Source: Fibrobacter sp. UWH6
Lineage (GTDB): Bacteria; Fibrobacterota; Fibrobacteria; Fibrobacterales; Fibrobacteraceae
Reading direction: 5' to 3'
NCBI RefSeq assembly: GCF_900142465.1
Contig: NZ_FRAX01000003.1
Coordinates: 271,846-335,845, forward strand
DNA length: 64,000 bases
Shown: positions 42,916-52,909 of the stretch, piece after piece
Layout of the letters: the number at the start of each line of letters is the position of its first letter
Numbering within the stretch: position 1 is the first letter of the stretch
Notes under the pieces: model-generated
Told to the model about the DNA's origin: nothing
The model's input: only the letters and a program-made list of their open reading frames with translations
The model's database searches: none
Program-made: the position numbers and the translations under genes

Positions 42916-44523
42916 ATGAAACTGCTAACCGATTTTTCGTATAGCGAATGCCTCCCCATCGTGTCTAACGACGCCATGAGGGCATTAGATAACGACACAA
43001 AGGTCTACAACACCCGAAACGATTTCGCATCGTCTGCCGATGCTTCCAGAATCAGTAACACCCCCATTGGAGCAGGTTACATCTTGATGAAGGAGGCCGC
43101 CCAAGCCCTCCGTGACACAGTGCTGGATTTTCTGAAAAAGAAAAAAATGCACAAGAGCGTTGCGGTCTTTATTGGCGGCGGCAACAATGGCGGCGACGGT
43201 CTTGTTCTTGCAAAGCTCTTGATCGAAGACGGCATTCCTTGCACGGTCTATTCTCTTGCAAAGCCCGATGCCTTCAAGGACGAAGCTCGCATGGCCTGCG
43301 ATGATTTTATATCGGCAGGAGGCAGACTTCATTCCTGTGAGCAGCTCCCCCTAGCACCCCACTTTACCCTAATAGTCGACTGCATGCTGGGTAACGGGGC
43401 CTCCGGAGAATTACGTCCCGCCTTCGCACAAGCGGTAAACACCATCAACAGCTGGAAAATTCCCGTATTGGCTGCAGACGCCCCTACCGGTTATGATTCC
43501 CAGCAGCACATAATGTGCGACCCCTGCATCCACGCTGCAGAAACATTGCAGTTTGGCCTCCCCCGTCTGGACGCCTACACCTCTGCAGGCGCCGCCGCTT
43601 TCGGAACCGCACTTTTGGCACAGCTCCCCTACCCCGACGAATTGATCCGCAGGGTAGACGCAGGCGTATTCCTGGCCAACGAAAGCATGATTCCCGACCT
43701 TCTGCCGGAACGCAACGAAATCGGCGACAAGCGCGCCCAGGGAACCGCCATGATTATCGCCGGTTCTTCCAATATGCCCGGCGCAGCAGCCCTTTGCACC
43801 GCATCGGCTCTTAGAAGTGGCGCAGGCCTTGTCACCTTGGCCACACCCAAGTCTAACTTGCGCACACTGCAGGCAAAGCTTAGCGAGCCCGTATTCTGCG
43901 GCCTTGGAGATGACAGTTGCGATTGTCTTTCTGTAATGCACCTGATGCACCTTCAGAGCGTCGCCTCTAGGCAGACGGCCATCGCCATCGGCCCTGGCAT
44001 CGGAACCACCCAGGAAACCCAGGACGCCGTCCGTATGTTCCTGACAGGCTTAAGCACCCCGGTGGTCATTGACGCCGACGCCATTAACGCCTGCGGTTCC
44101 GCATACTTCTGCATGGAAGGCGGCCCCGCCAACGCCATCATTACGCCCCACAAGCGCGAATGGGAACGCAACTTCGGACCTCTGCCGACCAACGAAAGTT
44201 ACTACCCGGAATACTTGCGTCATTTCGCCATGCAGTTCCAGCTGACTATCGTGCTGAAGGGTTCCCCCATTTACGTCGCCCTCCCGGACGGTCGCGTATA
44301 TGTGATTCCCGCACGCAACTCCGGCTTGGCCAAGGGCGGTAGCGGCGACGTGCTTACAGGCGTGATCGTCTCTCTGCTTTCTCAGGGCATGCCCACTGGC
44401 GAAGCAGCCGTTCTCGGTGTGCTGATTCATCAAAAGGCAGGCCGCCTGACCCGCGAAGAACTGGGGCCATTCTCCATGCTCCCCAGCGACGTTATCAAGA
44501 ACTTGTACAGAGCTTTCTGTTAG
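42916..44523 (+). CDS. nnrD: Bifunctional NAD(P)H-hydrate epimerase / ADP-dependent dehydratase
   Basis: 535 residues. N-terminal YjeF_N domain (about 10-250) with FIGGGNNGGDGLVLAKLL and a catalytic DAPTGYD; C-terminal ribokinase-like domain (about 260-530) with GTAMIIAGSSNMPGAAAL, IAIGPGIG, the TPHKREW block and GGSGDVLTGVI. It repairs NADHX/NADPHX formed by heat or GAPDH side reaction. Length and domain order are normal for the fused enzyme. It starts 18 bases after the barrel gene and may be in one transcript with polA, 19 bases downstream. Confidence 0.93.
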   Translation: MKLLTDFSYSECLPIVSNDAMRALDNDTKVYNTRNDFASSADASRISNTPIGAGYILMKEAAQALRDTVLDFLKKKKMHKSVAVFIGGGNNGGDGLVLAKLLIEDGIPCTVYSLAKPDAFKDEARMACDDFISAGGRLHSCEQLPLAPHFTLIVDCMLGNGASGELRPAFAQAVNTINSWKIPVLAADAPTGYDSQQHIMCDPCIHAAETLQFGLPRLDAYTSAGAAAFGTALLAQLPYPDELIRRVDAGVFLANESMIPDLLPERNEIGDKRAQGTAMIIAGSSNMPGAAALCTASALRSGAGLVTLATPKSNLRTLQAKLSEPVFCGLGDDSCDCLSVMHLMHLQSVASRQTAIAIGPGIGTTQETQDAVRMFLTGLSTPVVIDADAINACGSAYFCMEGGPANAIITPHKREWERNFGPLPTNESYYPEYLRHFAMQFQLTIVLKGSPIYVALPDGRVYVIPARNSGLAKGGSGDVLTGVIVSLLSQGMPTGEAAVLGVLIHQKAGRLTREELGPFSMLPSDVIKNLYRAFC

Positions 44524-44542
44524 AACATTCTACTTTCGAACC

Positions 44543-47380
44543 ATGGCCGAAAAAACTTTACTCTTGCTCGACTCCTACGCTCTCGCGTTCCGCATGTTCT
44601 ATGCCTATTCCCAGAACCCGCTTAAAAACAGCGCTGGCGAAGATGTGTCCATGATGCATGGCTACTGGGGCGCCGTCCTTAGGATTCTTGCAAAGCACAA
44701 ACCCACCCATTTCGCCATCGCCCGCGACGTGGCTCATACAAAAACGTTCCGCCACGAACTGTACCCGGATTACAAGGCCAATCGCGGCCCCATGCCCGAA
44801 GAAATGGCCGCCCAGATGCCCCTGCTTGGAGAATCTCTGGAGGCAAGCGGCATTCCCCTTTTGTCGGAACCGGGTTACGAAGCGGACGACGTGATGGCAA
44901 GTACCGCCGTGGCTGCCGCCGAGGCCGGTTTTGACCATGTGCTGATTATCAGTAAAGACAAGGACATGAGCCAGATCGTGAACGAAAAGATTCATTTGTT
45001 CCATCTGGAAAAAGGCGCTGACGGTATTGACTTCGGTCCGGAACAGGTTCTGGAAAAGTACGGCCTTCCGCCTGAAAAAATCCGCGACTATCTGGCCTTG
45101 ATGGGAGACGCCAGCGATAACGTTCCCGGCGTTCCCAAGGTTGGCCCCAAGACCGCCATTACCCTGCTTGAAGAGTATGGCGACATGGATAATATTTACG
45201 CCAACATAGACAACATCAAGAAGAAAGGTCTGCACGACAATCTGGCCAACAACAAGGAACAGGCATTCCTGAGCCGCGAACTGGTAACGCTTCAGACCAA
45301 GCGAGCCTTTAACGGAAATTTGGATGCCCTGGAATATAACGGCATCCATGTAGACACCTTGGCCGACATGTTCAAGGAGCACGAAATCAACAGTCTGTTG
45401 AGATTGCTGGAAAAAGTTCCGAGCAAGACTGGTTTTGTGAAGCCGGCAGACGCCGACAATGCCGCAGACGAAACTACTGGAGAAAACAAGGAAGTAATCC
45501 GTGTCGATTTCGATTTGCCCAAGGATATTCTCCCCACCTACATCTGCGTAGACTCCACTGAAATCTTTGAACAGATGAAGGCCGAGTTTGCAGCCGCCCC
45601 CCTGATTGGCGTAGACACGGAAACAGACGGCCTGGACCCCATGCAGTGCGGGTTGGTTGGATTATGCTTGTCTGCAGATGAAGCCAAGGGCTATTACATC
45701 CCCCTGAACCATCACGACGAAATCGGGTTCCCCCTGCCCGTGGCCAAGGGAGCCAACTTCGACATCAACGCCGTTAAGCAGTGGTTCGTTGAGATTTTTA
45801 GCCAGGATGAATCGGCAGAAGTTCAGCACACCTTTGTGTTCCACAATGCAAAATTTGACCTGCACGTTCTGGCCCGCGCCTTTGATTTGACATTACAGCA
45901 GATCGAGAAAGCAAACATTATAGACACTCTCATTGCCGCCTGGATGTTAAGCCCCGGCGAAAATGGACTGGGTCTGGATAACCAGGTGATGCAGCGACTG
46001 CAGCACGAGATGATTCCTATCGAGAATCTCATTGGCCGCGGCAAGAACCAAATTACCTTCGACCGCGCTCCCATTCCCCAGGCCACCGAATACGGCGCCG
46101 AAGATGCAGTTTACACCTTGCGCCTGTGGGCTCCGCTGCAAAAGCAGCTGCAGAAGTACGATTACGAAAAGTACTTCTACCAGCAAGAAATGCCCATGCT
46201 CAAGGTTCTGTACCAGATGGAAACCGTAGGCATCGCCGTTGACGTTCCTAGCCTTAAAACTCTGGAATACGAACTGCAACGCCGCATCGAAAATCTGGAA
46301 AAGGAAATCTGCGACATGGCTGGCTGCGAATTCAACATCGGCAGCCCCAAGCAGTTGGCAGAAGTCCTGTTCGACACCTTAGGCATGCGCCAGGTTAAAA
46401 AGCGCAGCACCGACGCCGCCGTACTGGAAGAACTTTTCTACGAAACCGCCAGTCCCTTTATTGCAGCCATTCTGGAATACCGCGAACTGAAGAAAATGCA
46501 GAGCACCTACATCAGCGTGCTGCCCACTCTGGTAAATCCAGAAACCAGGCGCATCCACACCAGCTTTGTGCAGTGGGGTACTGCAACAGGTCGCCTCAGC
46601 AGTCGCGATCCCAACTTGCAGAACATTCCCGTGCGTAGCGAACTGGGCAAAAAGATCCGTGCGGCCTTTGTTCCCCAGGATCCCGAGAACGTAATTCTTG
46701 CAGTGGACTACTCCCAGATTGAATTGCGCATGCTGGCTCATTTAAGCGGTGACGAAGCCCTGATTGATTCCTACCGCAACAACATCGACATTCACGCCCG
46801 TACCGCCGCCGCCATCTATGGCGTACCTCTGGAAAACGTCACTAGCGATATGCGCCGCGATGCCAAGGTGGTGAACTTCGGCGTGCTTTACGGTATGACC
46901 GCCTTCCGCCTGAGCCGCGATCTGAAAATTCCCATGGGTCAGGCCAAGGATTTTATTACCGGCTACTTCGACATGTTCCAGGGCGTTCAGATGTTCATCG
47001 AGAGCACCAAGGCCAACGCCCACCGCGACGGCTACGTTGAAACCCTTACCGGCCGCCGCCGCTACATCGCAGGCATCGACAGTTCCGACCGCATGGAATC
47101 CCAGATGGCAGAACGCATGGCCGTAAACACTCCCGTGCAGGGCAGCGCCGCCGACCTGATCAAGATTGCCATGATCCGCATCCAGAAGCGCATTAACGAT
47201 GAAGCCTTGCCTCTGCGCATGATGCTGCAGGTCCACGACGAACTTGTTTTCGAATGTCCCCGCGACCGCGTCGACGAACTTTCCGCCATGGTCAAATCCG
47301 AAATGGAAAACGCCATGAAACTTCAAGTTCCCTTGGTAGCCAGCGTAGGCTTTGGCGAAAACTGGCTTATCGCCCATTAA
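44543..47380 (+). CDS. polA: DNA polymerase I
   Basis: 945 residues, all three domains. 5'-3' exonuclease (about 1-290: DSYALAFRMFYA, GYEADDVMAS, GDASDNVPGVPKVGPKTA); 3'-5' proofreading domain, with DTETDGLDP (about 355) and FHNAKFDL, so the exonuclease acids appear intact; polymerase palm/fingers with VDYSQIELRMLAH (about 715), RRDAKVVNFGVLYGM and LQVHDELVFE (about 895). It fills gaps and removes RNA primers. Length and order are normal. Confidence 0.96.
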   Translation: MAEKTLLLLDSYALAFRMFYAYSQNPLKNSAGEDVSMMHGYWGAVLRILAKHKPTHFAIARDVAHTKTFRHELYPDYKANRGPMPEEMAAQMPLLGESLEASGIPLLSEPGYEADDVMASTAVAAAEAGFDHVLIISKDKDMSQIVNEKIHLFHLEKGADGIDFGPEQVLEKYGLPPEKIRDYLALMGDASDNVPGVPKVGPKTAITLLEEYGDMDNIYANIDNIKKKGLHDNLANNKEQAFLSRELVTLQTKRAFNGNLDALEYNGIHVDTLADMFKEHEINSLLRLLEKVPSKTGFVKPADADNAADETTGENKEVIRVDFDLPKDILPTYICVDSTEIFEQMKAEFAAAPLIGVDTETDGLDPMQCGLVGLCLSADEAKGYYIPLNHHDEIGFPLPVAKGANFDINAVKQWFVEIFSQDESAEVQHTFVFHNAKFDLHVLARAFDLTLQQIEKANIIDTLIAAWMLSPGENGLGLDNQVMQRLQHEMIPIENLIGRGKNQITFDRAPIPQATEYGAEDAVYTLRLWAPLQKQLQKYDYEKYFYQQEMPMLKVLYQMETVGIAVDVPSLKTLEYELQRRIENLEKEICDMAGCEFNIGSPKQLAEVLFDTLGMRQVKKRSTDAAVLEELFYETASPFIAAILEYRELKKMQSTYISVLPTLVNPETRRIHTSFVQWGTATGRLSSRDPNLQNIPVRSELGKKIRAAFVPQDPENVILAVDYSQIELRMLAHLSGDEALIDSYRNNIDIHARTAAAIYGVPLENVTSDMRRDAKVVNFGVLYGMTAFRLSRDLKIPMGQAKDFITGYFDMFQGVQMFIESTKANAHRDGYVETLTGRRRYIAGIDSSDRMESQMAERMAVNTPVQGSAADLIKIAMIRIQKRINDEALPLRMMLQVHDELVFECPRDRVDELSAMVKSEMENAMKLQVPLVASVGFGENWLIAH

Positions 47381-47416
47381 AATTTGCCCAGCACTAACCT
47401 TAAAAAAGAGGAATAT

Positions 47417-47518
47417 ATGGCCAACGAACCCCAAAAGAAAATGTCTAACAAGACCGCCATCGCATTGATTATCGGTCTGCTGGTTTTGTGCAACGCCATT
47501 GTTCTGCTGGCACGATAA
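47417..47518 (+). CDS. Single-TM micropeptide, 33 residues
   Basis: AAAGAGGAATAT precedes the ATG. The product begins MANEPQKKMSNKTAIALI and has one hydrophobic stretch (about 14-31, AIALIIGLLVLCNAIVLL), ending in Arg. The ATG of the next gene lies one base after its stop, so the two are probably coupled. It looks like a small inner-membrane peptide, N-terminus inside. Its partner and role are unknown. Confidence 0.6.
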   Translation: MANEPQKKMSNKTAIALIIGLLVLCNAIVLLAR

Positions 47519-47519
47519 C

Positions 47520-48098
47520 ATGTCCGCAAACATGAAGTTGCTCCCGGCAATTTTGACGGCTTTGTTTTTCGTCGCCTGCAGTGACGATTCTTCTGCAGAC
47601 GTGGGCTCGATTCCCGAACCGTCTTCTTCAAGCGTTGAAGTTCCCGCCCCCGAATCCTCCAGCGACAATACGCCCGCCGAACCAGAATCCTCCGCAAACG
47701 AAATTCAGTGGAATCGCGCCAACTTGACCTGGTACGAATCCTACCCTGATGAAGGCAGCGAAGAGTGCATTGAATATAATGGTTGCGAATGGGCAGGTTG
47801 GTTTGCAGGTCTAGATGAACAACAGACCCCAGAATGGGTGGCCGAAAACAACATCATTGCCGTTCACGAAAAGGACTGGAATACATACAAGTTAAAGACA
47901 TTCCGATTACGTAAAGGCGGTCACGAAATTGACGCCGTAGTGTACGATATGTGCTCTGACGCAGACTGCGACGGTTGCTGTACCAGGAATGCAGGCGCTC
48001 TCGGATTCCTCATCGATATCGAGGTCAACACGAAGGCCCGTTTCGGAGGGCAAGGTTCCGGCGTTGTGGAATGGACTTGCCTCGACTGCAATCCATAA
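47520..48098 (+). CDS. Ser-rich lipoprotein with expansin/RlpA-like double-psi beta-barrel domain
   Basis: 192 residues from ATG 47520 (another ATG at 47532 gives the same mature protein). The lipobox is FFVAC, followed by a Ser/Pro/Glu linker (about 18-60). The rest resembles a double-psi beta-barrel: ANLTWYESY at the start, GWFAGL, a central VVYDMCSDADCDGC and the C-terminal GFLIDIEVNTKARFGG with GVVEW. These match the pattern of expansin-like and RlpA-like domains (TWY..., DxC, a final VxW), with three pairs of Cys. Membrane-anchored expansins loosen cellulose or peptidoglycan. The cellulase genes that follow make a cell-wall substrate role attractive. Domain call is from motif memory. Confidence 0.6.
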   Translation: MSANMKLLPAILTALFFVACSDDSSADVGSIPEPSSSSVEVPAPESSSDNTPAEPESSANEIQWNRANLTWYESYPDEGSEECIEYNGCEWAGWFAGLDEQQTPEWVAENNIIAVHEKDWNTYKLKTFRLRKGGHEIDAVVYDMCSDADCDGCCTRNAGALGFLIDIEVNTKARFGGQGSGVVEWTCLDCNP

Positions 48099-48221
48099 GC
48101 ATCATAGACTTATCCCGTTGAGTAAATTTCAACTTTTATAAAAAGGGTAGACGTTTTTTTTCGTACGTTCCACCCTTTATTTATATAGTTTGGTATTTGT
48201 TGTTAAAAAAAAGGGTTGATT

Positions 48222-49667
48222 ATGAAAAAGAGTGTATTGGGAGCAGCTCTTGTAGCAGCGTTTGGTTTTGCCCAGGCAGAACCGCTTCCTACCGCCACGG
48301 AAATTTTTGAAAAGATGGGTTTGGGAATCAACATCGGCAACACCATGGAAGTGCCGGTAAATCCCACCTGGTGGGGAAACAAGTTCCCTACAGAAGCTTA
48401 TATCGACACAGTAAAAGCCGCCGGCTTCAACACCATCCGCATTCCTTGCGCCTGGTATAGCCATTCCAACGCCATGAGTCGCGACTCCAGCACAACAGAT
48501 ATTGTCCCCGGAGGCAGCGCCAATGAAATTGCTTCTAGCTGGATGGATTCCGTACAGACCGTTGTCGATTACTGCATGCGTGCAGGCCTCGTGACCATCT
48601 TGAACATCCATTGGGATAGCGGCTGGTTAGAAGAAAAACTGAACGACGCCGATAAAGAAAAGGTTAACGAACGTCAGAAAGATTTCTGGACACAGATCGC
48701 CACCCGCTTTAGGAATTATAACGAAAATCTGCTTTTTGCCAGCGCGAACGAGCCCGCTACGACCGACGGCAACTACCAACATGAAACAGAAATCCTGATG
48801 GATTACCATCAGACGTTCGTAAATGCAGTTCGTGCAACAGGTGGAAATAACGCAAGCCGTACCTTGATTATTCAAGGACCTTCCACTAGCATCGACCGTT
48901 CCGTAGAAGTCTACCCGGCAAACAAGATGCCTAAGGATGTAATCGATGGTCGACTCATGTTCGAAGTGCATTACTATGATCCGTCACCGTACACCATTGT
49001 AGACGAGCCAGTAAACTGGGGCGCCACTGTGGAACCGCAATATTACTGGGGCGAAGAAAATTACGCCACCGGCGCAGACATCGTTCATAACTGCGGTTAC
49101 AACCCCTGGGGTGGCGCTATGGGAACCCCCTGCAGCGCCGACGATGCCATGAAGGCCTTCAAGAAGATGAAGGAAAACTACGTGGACAAGGGAATCCCCG
49201 TAATTATCGGGGAATACGGCGCCAATGACCGCGTGAATATTCTTGAAGGTGATGACTATGCAAGGCACCGTAAGGGACGTATCGGCTGGTACACCGCCGT
49301 AGCCACGGCCGCTCTAGAAAACAAGGTTGTTCCCATCGCCTGGGATACCGGCCACGAAGGCAAGAATAACATGACCATCATTCAGCGTCAATCAGTTGAC
49401 GCAGCGGTCTTCGATGTCGAGATACTGAACGCCTTGCGAAAGGTCTACGGCATGGGAGATTACGTGAACACAGGCATCACCCACGTCGATGACTTCACCA
49501 GCGAGAATACAAACAAGATTCGCACGAAGCCCATTACCAACATCAAGGCACCTACAGGCGACAACCGTATTTTTGACATGAACGGAAACCTGGTTCGCGG
49601 CAAATTGCGTCCCGGCTCCTACATATCAAAACAGGGCGGTACAACCACCCGCTTTAACGTAAAATAG
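48222..49667 (+). CDS. GH5 endoglucanase, short form
   Basis: 481 residues from the ATG at 48222 (an in-frame TTG at 48216 is less likely). Signal peptide ends near FAQA (about 20). Catalytic (beta/alpha)8 domain about 25-420: MGLGINIGNTMEV, GFNTIRIPCAW; acid/base Glu in SANEPATTD (about 180) and nucleophile in IIGEYGAND (about 333). No CBM; a short tail (DMNGNLVRGKLRPGSY) resembles type-IX sorting tails. The GH5 with LGxNxGNTxE pattern resembles subfamily 4. It hydrolyses beta-1,4-glucans outside the cell. Terminator follows at 49694. Confidence 0.9.
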   Translation: MKKSVLGAALVAAFGFAQAEPLPTATEIFEKMGLGINIGNTMEVPVNPTWWGNKFPTEAYIDTVKAAGFNTIRIPCAWYSHSNAMSRDSSTTDIVPGGSANEIASSWMDSVQTVVDYCMRAGLVTILNIHWDSGWLEEKLNDADKEKVNERQKDFWTQIATRFRNYNENLLFASANEPATTDGNYQHETEILMDYHQTFVNAVRATGGNNASRTLIIQGPSTSIDRSVEVYPANKMPKDVIDGRLMFEVHYYDPSPYTIVDEPVNWGATVEPQYYWGEENYATGADIVHNCGYNPWGGAMGTPCSADDAMKAFKKMKENYVDKGIPVIIGEYGANDRVNILEGDDYARHRKGRIGWYTAVATAALENKVVPIAWDTGHEGKNNMTIIQRQSVDAAVFDVEILNALRKVYGMGDYVNTGITHVDDFTSENTNKIRTKPITNIKAPTGDNRIFDMNGNLVRGKLRPGSYISKQGGTTTRFNVK

Positions 49668-49693
49668 TCCGACAAGTTTTCTTTCCTCACCAA

Positions 49694-49728
49694 AAGAAGC
49701 TGGCGAATTGCCAGCTTCTTTTTTTTGT
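49694..49728 (+). terminator. Rho-independent terminator of the first GH5 gene
   Basis: AAGAAGCTGGC, five-base loop, GCCAGCTTCTT, then TTTTTTT; 26 bases after the stop codon. Confidence 0.92.
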
Positions 49729-49747
49729 TAGACGTTTTCTGTCGGCT

Positions 49748-50377
49748 TTAAACCGCCAAAATTTTCGCTCTGAAAGTCCAGTTTCCAAGATGCTTCTTGT
49801 TCAGGAGCAAATCCTCGTAGACGATTTCCCTAAAACGGTTCCGTGAATAGAATTTGGCATTGTTCTGGGAATTGGTAACCAGGTAAAGGTCGCCGCCACC
49901 ATTTTTGGCAATGTAAGAGAAAATGCCTTCTTGCAGCATGCGGGATCCGTAGCCCATTCGCTGGCATTCAGGCGCCACGGCGAAATTGCTCAGGTGCCAG
50001 TGTGGTTCCTTGATGCTTTTGCAATGACGTTCCAGGCGGTCCATCATACTGGCATAACCCAGCAGGTTAAACATTCCTCCGGAAAATGCCGCCCGGAGCG
50101 CCCCGTTCTTCAGGTATTCCCCCAAAGTCATGGTCTTGTGCCAAGGAGCGTCCATGCAGGCACAACAGACGATACGATCGCCCTCGACGCCCACAAACAG
50201 CATTTTTCGCTTGAAATAGATGTTCACCGCCGTACGATGAATGGCCCAGGTAAACCTGCGGTAGCGTTTTTCGCACTTGGGGCGGTAAATATTGCTGAAC
50301 TCGTAAGGCATAAAAGCCTCGGAGCACACCCTAATACATTCCTTTAGTTCTTCTTTTTTCGCTAAACGGAACTCCAT
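49748..50377 (-). CDS. GNAT-family N-acetyltransferase
   Basis: 209 residues. Standard GNAT fold: the first strand MEFRLAKKEELKECIRVCSEAF, the V-FAVAPECQRMGYGSRMLQEG acetyl-CoA loop with the RxGYG motif (about 138-152) and FYSRNRFREIVYED near the C-terminus. Substrate cannot be inferred. It stands opposite and between two GH5 genes with no evident link to them. Confidence 0.82.
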   Translation of the reverse strand: MEFRLAKKEELKECIRVCSEAFMPYEFSNIYRPKCEKRYRRFTWAIHRTAVNIYFKRKMLFVGVEGDRIVCCACMDAPWHKTMTLGEYLKNGALRAAFSGGMFNLLGYASMMDRLERHCKSIKEPHWHLSNFAVAPECQRMGYGSRMLQEGIFSYIAKNGGGDLYLVTNSQNNAKFYSRNRFREIVYEDLLLNKKHLGNWTFRAKILAV

Positions 50378-50707
50378 ATCCTAGCCCTTCCAATCCAGTT
50401 AAACCTAAAGTATGTTATTTATGGGCAGAAAAATAGGTCAAATTTCTTATTTTTCGCAAATTTCGCCATTTTTACATAGCGCGCCCCTGGTGTGACGTAG
50501 ACCTCATCTTTTGATTTGGAACACATTTTATGGCTTACAGCCGACCGGAAAGGTAAACTTTCATATACATTTGTTGAAGATATTGCACCGCTTATTTTGA
50601 CGCACATCAAAGTAATGGTCCCAAACAGCCATCCCCTATTTAACTTTAGCCTTGGTTGTTTGGTTTTTGGTTGGTTAAATGGGATTTTCCCGCAAAAAGG
50701 AGTAACG
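50378..50707 (+). other. 330-base gap: promoter and 5' leader of the second GH5 gene
   Basis: No gene seen. The last ~75 bases form a possible stem (TATTTAAC near 50637-50644 with GTTAAATGGGA near 50674-50684) around a G/T-rich loop with repeated GGTTGTTTGG, followed by AAAAAGGAG before the ATG. Such a leader could control cellulase translation. TGTGACGTAGAC (50491-50502) resembles half of a CRP-type site but has no matching second half. Confidence 0.4.
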
Positions 50708-52840
50708 ATGAACGTCTCTAGACTTTTGAGCCTGGTTGCAGGCTTTGGCCTCATGGCAAGCATTTCCGCTTTCGCCCTCCCCAAGGCTTCTGATATTTAC
50801 CCCAAGATGGGTTTGGGTTACAACATCGGCAACACGATGGAAGTGCCCAACGATCCTACCAACTGGGGCAACATTGTGCCGAACAAGACCATTATCGATG
50901 GCATCAAGGCAGCCGGATTTAACACCGTCCGCATTCCCTGCGCATGGTACACTCATTCTACAAACGGCGTCATTGACGAAAATTGGCTCAAGACAGTCAA
51001 GGACGTAATCGACCTGGCTATCGCCAACGACATGTACGTGATGCTGAACAGCCACTGGGATAACGGTTGGCTGGAAGACAACGTTTTCGACGGCGCCCAT
51101 ATCGACCGCAACGGACAGAACAGCACTACCGACGCCAAGGCCATCGCCGAACTCCAGGGCAAGTTCTGGACCCAGATCGCCAACTATTTCAAGAGCTACG
51201 ACGAACACCTGATTTTCGCCTCCGCCAACGAACCGGGCGTTAACGACCACCGCGGTTCTGGCGCCGCCTACACCGACAACGGTCAGCTGGGTTTTGGTGC
51301 AGACCGAATGAACATCCTTAAGGATTACCACGAAGCTTGCCTCAAGGCAGTGCGTGCAACTGGCGGCAACAACGAAACCCGTACCGTGATCGTGCAGGTT
51401 CCCCGTACTGAACACGACAAGGCCGACTTGCTCAGCGCCCAGTATCCCGAAGATCCGGCCGGTGCAGGTTACACCATGGCCGAATTCCATTACTACCCCT
51501 ACCAGTTGGCCTTTATGCCCGCCGACGAAAGCTGGGGTAAGGTGTACTACTATTGGGAAGACCAGACCACCGGTGCTGACGCCGCCCATACTTGTTCCGG
51601 TTCCGCAACCGGTTCCAAGAGCGACATCGAAAAGACCTTCTCCAAGATGCAGAAGCTGTTCTCTGACAAGGGCATCCCTGTGGTGATCGGTGAAATGGGT
51701 ATTGCAGGCCACTACACCCTTAGCGGTTCCGACCTGGAAATGCACCAGAAGGCTCGCGCCGCCTGGTACGGCTACACCGTGGCAACCGCCAAGAAGCACG
51801 GCCTCGTTCCCGTTGTGTGGGATACCGGCTTTGAAGGCACCTCCGCCAAGATCGAAGACGGCTCCATCAACGTGAACAACTTTACCATTATCCGCCGTCA
51901 AGCAGCTTACGGTTCCGATCTGGGTTCCGTTGTTGACAAGCAGGTCATGAACGCCATGGTCACTCAGTTCGCCGCTGCAGAAGAATACACCCCCGCACAA
52001 AAGATTGAAGTCAAGGAAGGCGACAAGGCACTTTGGGTTACCTACAACACCAAGATCAGCACCGCAAGCGAAACTGGTACCGTCCGCCTCAACTTCAACG
52101 GTGGCGTAGACTGGTCCCAGTACACAGCAATTTCCTTCCAGCTCCGCACCGAACCTGTTTCCGTCATTGGTTGCGTCGGTGATTCGACCAAGGGTTGCAA
52201 TGGCTACGCCTGGACAAGTGTCGACGCCTTTGGCATGAGCACGGCAGCAAGCAGCTGGTCCGACTTCCATCTGGGAGCCATGGAAGACTTCAAGAGCGTA
52301 CTGAACACTGTTACCATCAAGCTGGTTGACGCCGATGGCGACAAGGCAGACGGTCTCAAGTTCAAGGACAAGTCCAAGGTGACCGCATTCGGAATCAACA
52401 TTTACGCCACCCAGCTCCAGGGCACCATGTACCTGAACAACATCGTCTTGATCAAGGCTGACGGCACTTGCGATACCCTCCAGAGCTTCGACGCTGATTT
52501 GCCGGATACCGATGGCATTGCCAAGGCTCAGCTCATTGTCGCCAACGCAGACGGCACCGGTCCCGAATTTGTTGCAGGCATCAAGGCCGTGGCCGCTGTC
52601 AATAGCAAGATGTTCGTGAACGTGCAGCAGGGTTATGTGAACGCCACCTTTACCGCAGCCAAGGCAGGTGAAGCTTCCGCCAAGTTGATCAACGGTCTGG
52701 GTCAAGTTATCGCCTCCCAGAACTTCACCGCCCATGCAGGGGCCAACACGGTTCAGCTCACCACCGGCTACCGCGGCGCCGCCATGTTGCTGGTCAAGCA
52801 GGGCAGCCAGAAGTTCATGCAGAAGGTCATCCTGAAGTAA
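50708..52840 (+). CDS. GH5 endoglucanase with CBM-like and type-IX-sorting-like domains
   Basis: 710 residues from the ATG at 50708, after AAAAAGGAG. Signal peptide ends near ISAFA (about 22). GH5 catalytic domain about 25-420: MGLGYNIGNTMEV, acid/base Glu in SANEPGVND, nucleophile in VIGEMGIAG. Then a CBM11-like beta-sandwich (about 430-600: KIEVKEGDKALWVTYNT, YTAISFQLRTE, FGINIYATQLQGTMYLNNIVL) and a C-terminal ~85-residue unit ending LLVKQGSQKFMQKVILK, a strand pattern of type IX secretion tails. Secreted cellulase. A second paralogue follows with 202 bases between. Confidence 0.93.
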   Translation: MNVSRLLSLVAGFGLMASISAFALPKASDIYPKMGLGYNIGNTMEVPNDPTNWGNIVPNKTIIDGIKAAGFNTVRIPCAWYTHSTNGVIDENWLKTVKDVIDLAIANDMYVMLNSHWDNGWLEDNVFDGAHIDRNGQNSTTDAKAIAELQGKFWTQIANYFKSYDEHLIFASANEPGVNDHRGSGAAYTDNGQLGFGADRMNILKDYHEACLKAVRATGGNNETRTVIVQVPRTEHDKADLLSAQYPEDPAGAGYTMAEFHYYPYQLAFMPADESWGKVYYYWEDQTTGADAAHTCSGSATGSKSDIEKTFSKMQKLFSDKGIPVVIGEMGIAGHYTLSGSDLEMHQKARAAWYGYTVATAKKHGLVPVVWDTGFEGTSAKIEDGSINVNNFTIIRRQAAYGSDLGSVVDKQVMNAMVTQFAAAEEYTPAQKIEVKEGDKALWVTYNTKISTASETGTVRLNFNGGVDWSQYTAISFQLRTEPVSVIGCVGDSTKGCNGYAWTSVDAFGMSTAASSWSDFHLGAMEDFKSVLNTVTIKLVDADGDKADGLKFKDKSKVTAFGINIYATQLQGTMYLNNIVLIKADGTCDTLQSFDADLPDTDGIAKAQLIVANADGTGPEFVAGIKAVAAVNSKMFVNVQQGYVNATFTAAKAGEASAKLINGLGQVIASQNFTAHAGANTVQLTTGYRGAAMLLVKQGSQKFMQKVILK

Positions 52841-52879
52841 TGAACTAGGTTCGCAAAAAAGTACTGCATACCTTTGATT

Positions 52880-52909
52880 ACGGCCCCTCCCTGGAGGGGC
52901 CGTTTCTTT
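52880..52909 (+). terminator. Terminator of the second GH5 gene
   Basis: ACGGCCCCTCC pairs with GGAGGGGCCGT across a two-base loop, then TTTCTTT. Confidence 0.85.

Noticed and set aside
50491..50502. TGTGACGTAGAC and the similar TGTGATGTAGAT at 17609-17620 as CRP-type sites
   Set aside because: Only one half site resembles the consensus in each, and no second half at the required spacing was seen.
50516..50707. Longer start for the second GH5 gene
   Set aside because: The 64 extra residues do not fit a signal peptide; AAAAAGGAG and a proper signal peptide support 50708.
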